The notes under the pieces: generated by a model
The model's input: the letters and a program-made list of their open reading frames with translations, nothing else
Databases searched by the model: none
What the model was told of the DNA's origin: nothing
Translations under genes and position numbers: made by a program
In this document: positions 13,461 through 16,273 of the stretch, piece after piece
Layout: the number at the start of each line of letters is the position of its first letter
Numbering within the stretch: the first letter of the stretch is position 1
Assembly: GCA_031178565.1 (NCBI GenBank)
Contig: JAPSIU010000030.1
Location: 1 to 16,273 of the forward strand
Reading direction: 5' to 3'
Length of the DNA: 16,273 nt
Source of the DNA: Leucobacter sp.
Lineage (GTDB): Bacteria > Actinomycetota > Actinomycetes > Actinomycetales > Microbacteriaceae

Positions 13461-14327
13461 TCACTCGCTCGCGGCCGCGTCCGCGTTCGCCGCGAAGCCG
13501 CGAGCCCAGTCCGCCGTCGCCTTGAGTCCGCCGAACGTGTAGAAGTGGGTCTTCACACGCCCGGAGCGGGGATCGGCCTCGAGCAGGCCGCCGAGCTCGG
13601 TCATGAAGCGGTCGGGCCCCGCCGTGCCCATGAGGTTCGTGAGCGAGAAGCCGTACTTCTTCACGATGCCGGCGCTCGAGCCGACGCCGAAGCGCCGGGC
13701 GTAGTTCAGCAGCCGCTTGATGCCCGCCGGGCCCGGGGTGCCGATGCGCAGTTCGGTGTCGATCCCGCGCTCGCGGACGCCCCGCACCCAGGCGAGGACC
13801 GCATCGGCGTCGAAGGCGAACTGGGTGAGGATCACGGCGCCGAGCCCCTGTTCGTCGAGGGCGGCCGACTTGTCCTCGAGGTGCTGCCACAGCACGTCGT
13901 CGGCGATGTCGGGGTGGCCCTCGGGATACCCCGCGATGCTCACCTCCTCGACCCCGTACTTCTGCAGGATCCCGGTGCGGATCACGGAGAGCGAGTCGGG
14001 GTACGGGCCCTCGGGCTCGGCGGGATCGCCGCCCACGCAGAAGACGTGCTTCGTCGCGCCGACCTCCTGCAGACGCCCGAGGAACTCCTCCAGCTGGTGC
14101 TGGGAGCCGAGGCGGCGCGCAGAGATGTGCGGAACGGGTACGAAGCCCATGTCCCGGACCGCCTTCGAGGCGTTCACGCGCATGTCGAGATCCTCGTTGC
14201 CGAGGAAGGTCACGTTGATCTTGGTGCCCTGGGGGATCGCGTCGCGCGCCTCTTCGAGGCCGGGGACGTCCTTGCCGGTCATCTCGAGCGAGAAACCCTC
14301 GAGCAGTTCGAGTGCGGCGGTACTCAT
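13461..14327 (-). CDS. metF: Methylenetetrahydrofolate reductase family protein
   Basis: A 288-residue MTHFR-fold flavoprotein that interconverts 5-methyl-THF and 5,10-methylene-THF. Recognisable parts are FSLEMTGKD near 12-20, with Glu15 in the place of the catalytic Glu of the usual FEFFPP motif, then HVFCVGGDP, VSIAGYPEGHPD, LTQFAFDADAV and IGTPGPAGIKRL. The FFPP part of the N-terminal motif is absent, which sets it apart from ordinary biosynthetic MetF. Similar forms accompany ligM-like genes, where the enzyme would run towards methylene-THF. The preferred start is the ATG at 14327; AAAGGA at 14338-14343 also suits a GTG at 14330. An earlier ATG at 14366 would lie at or upstream of the likely transcription start. 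It is the first gene of the operon. Confidence 0.9.
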   Translation of the reverse strand: MSTAALELLEGFSLEMTGKDVPGLEEARDAIPQGTKINVTFLGNEDLDMRVNASKAVRDMGFVPVPHISARRLGSQHQLEEFLGRLQEVGATKHVFCVGGDPAEPEGPYPDSLSVIRTGILQKYGVEEVSIAGYPEGHPDIADDVLWQHLEDKSAALDEQGLGAVILTQFAFDADAVLAWVRGVRERGIDTELRIGTPGPAGIKRLLNYARRFGVGSSAGIVKKYGFSLTNLMGTAGPDRFMTELGGLLEADPRSGRVKTHFYTFGGLKATADWARGFAANADAAASE

Positions 14328-14346
14328 CACGGTGTCGTCCTTTCCC

Positions 14347-14364
14347 GAGCGCGTCTTCGCGCTC
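14347..14364 (-). promoter_or_regulatory. Leader hairpin of the metF operon
   Basis: GAGCGCG (14347-14353) and CGCGCTC (14358-14364) form a perfect 7-bp stem with a 4-nt loop. It would be at the very 5' end of the transcript predicted from the promoter at 14372-14400 and just before the metF ribosome site, so it may stabilise the message or tune translation. Confidence 0.4.
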
Positions 14365-14371
14365 ACGAGTC

Positions 14372-14400
14372 AGAATACCGAAAGGCATAGCCTATGTCCA
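14372..14400 (-). promoter_or_regulatory. Predicted promoter of the metF-purU-ligM-padR-folE operon
   Basis: On the minus strand TGGACA (14395-14400; five of six consensus bases) and TATTCT (14372-14377) are separated by exactly 17 bp. The predicted start of transcription is near 14365. A palindrome covers the -35 box. Confidence 0.6.
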
Positions 14401-14404
14401 TAGG
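14386..14404. promoter_or_regulatory. Putative operator over the metF promoter
   Basis: CCTATG-TC-CATAGG at 14391-14404 is a perfect 6-bp inverted repeat centred on the -35 box. A third half-site CATAG at 14386-14390 forms a second, overlapping palindrome with CTATG at 14392-14396. This spacing is typical of repressor sites. The PadR protein encoded in the operon is the leading candidate to bind it; the sequence is not the motif I recall for C. glutamicum VanR. Confidence 0.55.
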
Positions 14405-14430
14405 TAAATAGCGGACGTGAGAAAACGCGG

Positions 14431-14459
14431 CTGCGAGGCCGTCTCTCGTCGACTCGCAG
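14431..14459 (-). terminator. Possible menC terminator
   Basis: CTGCGAG (14431-14437) and CTCGCAG (14453-14459) form a perfect 7-bp stem with a 15-nt loop, 33 nt after the menC stop. On the minus strand it is followed by CCGCGTTTTCTC, a short U-run. It would insulate menC from the metF promoter. The rest of the 14405-14492 stretch shows nothing else clear. Confidence 0.4.
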
Positions 14460-14492
14460 GCGTAGAGCAGTGCCCCGGGCGCGTAGCAGCCC

Positions 14493-15545
14493 TCAGGCGC
14501 CGAGCAGCGCGTAGCAGCGGGAGACCCGGTCGCGCCACCATCGCTCCCGCTCGGGCGGTGCCGCGTGCCGGTTCAGCAGATCGGGGTCGAGAGCCGGGCG
14601 GCGCACCGCGATCCAGCCGTCCTCGGGGATCAGGGGGTCCGCGGTGACATCGCCGTCCAGCAGCGCGACCGTGCCGAGTCCGCACGCTCCGGCGAGTGCC
14701 GCCCCCGGGCTCGTCGCATCCGAGCCCGCGATACCCGAGCCCGCCGCGGGGCCGGGCAGCGCCGCCGCGAGGTGGAGGCCCATGGAGATGCCGACCGAGG
14801 TGTCGAGCGCGCTCGAGACCACCACGGGCAGTCCGGCCTCCGTCACGATGCGGATCGCGCGGTCGATCCCGCCGAGCGGCTGCGCCTTGACGATGAGCAG
14901 ATCGGCGGCTCCCGAGCGGGCCACCGCGAGGGGGTCCTCGGCCTTGCGGACGCTCTCGTCGGCGGCGATGCGCACGACCGAGCCGTGCGCTGCGAGCCGC
15001 AGCCGCACCTCGACCAGTTCGTCCACGGCCGCGCACGGCTGCTCGGCGTAGTCGAGGTCGAACTCGGCGAGCGCGAGGAGCGCCGTCACCGCCTCGTCGA
15101 CGCCCCAGCCGCCGTTCGCGTCGACGCGCACGCGCGCGTCGTCGCCCATGATCTCGCGCACGGCCCGGACTCGTGCGAGATCGTCGGCGAGCGTCTGGCC
15201 GCGCTCGGCGACCTTCACCTTGGCGGTGCGGCAGCCCGGGAAGCGCGCGAGGATCCCGGCCACCTCGGCGGCGTCGACCGCGGGAACCGTCGCGTTCACC
15301 TCGATCCGGTCCCGGAGCAGCGGCGGCGGCTCGCTCCAACCGAAGTCGAGAGCCGCCGCGAGCCAGCTCGCGGACTCGGCGTCCCCGTACTCGGTGAACG
15401 GCGAGAACTCGCTCGCACCCCGAGGTGCGTCGAGGATCGCGGCCTCGCGCACGGTCACCCCCCGGAAGCGGGTGCGGGTGGGGATCGCGACGACCCGCAT
15501 CGCGTCGAGCACCTCCTCGAGCGGGGGAACGGGATCCGGAAGCAT
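14493..15545 (-). CDS. menC: o-Succinylbenzoate synthase
   Basis: A 350-residue enolase-superfamily enzyme that dehydrates SHCHC to o-succinylbenzoate in menaquinone synthesis. The barrel carries the expected residues: the KxK pair Lys109/Lys111 in AKVKVAE, metal ligands Asp142 (VDANGGW), Glu168 (AEQP) and Asp196 (ADES), and Lys220 (VKAQPLGG). Length and the short capping domain match actinobacterial MenC. It is divergent from menB, its pathway partner. TAGACT at 15552-15557 on the minus strand ends 6 nt before the ATG, so the message may be leaderless, which would explain the lack of a visible SD. The gene appears complete and ordinary. Confidence 0.94.
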   Translation of the reverse strand: MLPDPVPPLEEVLDAMRVVAIPTRTRFRGVTVREAAILDAPRGASEFSPFTEYGDAESASWLAAALDFGWSEPPPLLRDRIEVNATVPAVDAAEVAGILARFPGCRTAKVKVAERGQTLADDLARVRAVREIMGDDARVRVDANGGWGVDEAVTALLALAEFDLDYAEQPCAAVDELVEVRLRLAAHGSVVRIAADESVRKAEDPLAVARSGAADLLIVKAQPLGGIDRAIRIVTEAGLPVVVSSALDTSVGISMGLHLAAALPGPAAGSGIAGSDATSPGAALAGACGLGTVALLDGDVTADPLIPEDGWIAVRRPALDPDLLNRHAAPPERERWWRDRVSRCYALLGA

Positions 15546-15551
15546 GCTCCG

Positions 15552-15557
15552 AGTCTA
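15552..15557 (-). promoter_or_regulatory. -10 box of a probable leaderless menC promoter
   Basis: TAGACT (TANNNT type) lies 6 nt upstream of the menC ATG, so transcription should start at or next to the A of the start codon. No good -35 box is seen, as is common in actinobacteria. Confidence 0.45.
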
Positions 15558-15593
15558 CGGAGCCCGCGCGGCGGTGCCCGGCCGCACCGGCCG

Positions 15594-15652
15594 CTCCCGG
15601 GTGCCTTCGTGCGGGTTTGACCGGCGTCAACCCACACGAAGGCACCCGGGAG
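15594..15652. repeat. 59-nt near-perfect palindrome between menC and menB
   Basis: Arms 15594-15611 and 15635-15652 are perfect 18-bp reverse complements. The interior continues with GGGTTTGAC (15613-15621) against GTCAACCC (15626-15633), broken only by a C/A mismatch and one bulged T, leaving a CGGC tetraloop. The whole could fold as about 26 bp of stem. It lies between two divergent promoters rather than at a gene end, so it is not an ordinary terminator. It could be a bidirectional operator, a cruciform, or a copy of a dispersed intergenic palindrome. Confidence 0.85.
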
Positions 15653-15670
15653 TACGCGCGAGAGGCGCAA

Positions 15671-15676
15671 TAGGCT
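15671..15676 (+). promoter_or_regulatory. -10 box of a probable leaderless menB promoter
   Basis: TAGGCT (TANNNT type) ends 7 nt before the menB ATG at 15684, placing the transcript start at the initiation codon. This mirrors the menC side. No clear SD or -35 box is present. Confidence 0.45.
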
Positions 15677-15683
15677 ATGGAGC

Positions 15684-16273
15684 ATGACGCAGCAGGATCC
15701 ACGCCAGGTTTCAGAGCTCTTCGACCCGTCCGAGTGGGCCGTCGCTCCCGGCGCCGAGGGCTACACCGACATCACGGCGCATCTGAGCCTCGACGGGCGG
15801 ATCGCGCGGGTCGCCTTCGATCGTCCGGAGGTGCGCAACGCCTTCCGGCCGCACACCGTCGACGAACTGTACGACGCGCTCGAGCGGGTGCGCGTGAACC
15901 CGAGGGTGGGTGCGGTGCTGCTCACCGGCAACGGGCCGAGCGCGAAGGACGGCGGCTGGGCGTTCTGCTCCGGCGGCGACCAGCGGATCCGCGGGCGCGA
16001 CGGTTACAAGTACTCCGACGATGAGACCACCGTGGGAGCCGAGGCGACGGCGCGCGCCGGACGCCTGCACATCCTCGAGGTGCAGCGGCTCATCCGCTTC
16101 ATGCCGAAGGTGGTCATCGCCCTCGTGCCCGGCTGGGCGGCCGGCGGCGGGCACTCCCTCAACGTGGTCTGCGACCTCACGATCGCGAGCCGCGAGCACG
16201 CGAGGTTCAAGCAGACCGACGCCGACGTCGGCTCCTTCGACGCCGGCTACGGCAGTGCCTACTTCGCGCGTCA
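15684..16273 (+). CDS. menB: 1,4-Dihydroxy-2-naphthoyl-CoA synthase, 5' part (cut by window end)
   Basis: The first 196 residues of a crotonase-fold enzyme that closes the naphthoate ring of menaquinone from o-succinylbenzoyl-CoA. After an N-terminal extension come VAFDRPEVRNAFRP (oxyanion-hole region), VLLTGNGPSAKDGGWAFCSGGDQRIRG, VPGWAAGGGHSLNVVCDLTIAS and QTDADVGSFDAGYG. The CSGGDQ and DVGSFDAGYG motifs are specific to MenB within the superfamily. The frame stays open to the edge; about a third of the protein (the family is roughly 300 residues) lies outside. The start at 15684 is chosen for its fit to the family and the leaderless promoter; an ATG at 15677 is out of frame. Confidence 0.95.
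   Translation, partial: MTQQDPRQVSELFDPSEWAVAPGAEGYTDITAHLSLDGRIARVAFDRPEVRNAFRPHTVDELYDALERVRVNPRVGAVLLTGNGPSAKDGGWAFCSGGDQRIRGRDGYKYSDDETTVGAEATARAGRLHILEVQRLIRFMPKVVIALVPGWAAGGGHSLNVVCDLTIASREHARFKQTDADVGSFDAGYGSAYFAR

Noticed and set aside
14392..15702. Long open frame over menC on the same strand
   Set aside because: Low-complexity Arg-rich sequence in a different frame; menC has all enolase-family residues.
1..16273. CRISPR array, insertion sequence, tRNA, rRNA or phage features
   Set aside because: No regularly spaced repeats, transposase motifs, cloverleaf sequences or integrase genes were seen on either strand.

Overview
The window is about 16.3 kb of high-GC DNA. Codon use rich in G/C third positions, Shine-Dalgarno (SD) sites of the GGAGG/GAGG type, TANNNT-like -10 boxes and menaquinone genes (menC/menB) point to an actinobacterium. 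The Microbacteriaceae are a reasonable guess, but the genus cannot be fixed from sequence reading alone.

Layout. (1) 1-2427: a 3' gene fragment, an aldehyde dehydrogenase (+), and a convergent NAD-binding/DUF1932 oxidoreductase (-). (2) 2428-7298: an AT-rich divergent control region, then a five-gene HAAT (branched-chain amino acid type) ABC transporter operon in the order livG-livF-livH-livM-livK, closed by a strong hairpin. (3) 7321-9844: a GntR/FCD repressor and an AraC-type activator (both -), and an alpha/beta hydrolase divergent from the AraC gene. (4) 9785-14327, all on the minus strand and read from 14400 downwards: metF, purU, a ligM-type tetrahydrofolate (THF)-dependent aryl O-demethylase, a PadR regulator and a divergent folE. 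(5) 14493-16273: divergent menC (-) and menB (+, cut by the window end), with a 59-nt palindrome between them.

The most interesting unit is region 4. LigM-type enzymes move the O-methyl group of vanillate-like aromatic acids onto THF. MetF can oxidise the methyl-THF to methylene-THF, a general FolD (not in this window) would give formyl-THF, and PurU would release formate and free THF. FolE belongs to the family that starts folate synthesis. A PadR protein, the family of the Corynebacterium glutamicum vanillate sensor VanR, sits inside the operon. A good promoter (TGGACA-17-TATTCT) with a palindrome over its -35 box lies upstream of metF. The operon therefore looks like a self-regulated O-demethylation module with its own one-carbon disposal and possibly its own pterin supply. 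The FolE copy lacks two of the arginines that hold the GTP triphosphate in the classical enzyme, so its real role is open.

A 20-bp element upstream of livG recurs (16 of 20 identical) in front of the gntR gene, where it forms half of a perfect 8-bp inverted repeat. This links the GntR protein to the transporter. Aromatic acids as the transporter's cargo and an aromatic aldehyde as the dehydrogenase's substrate are inferences from context only.
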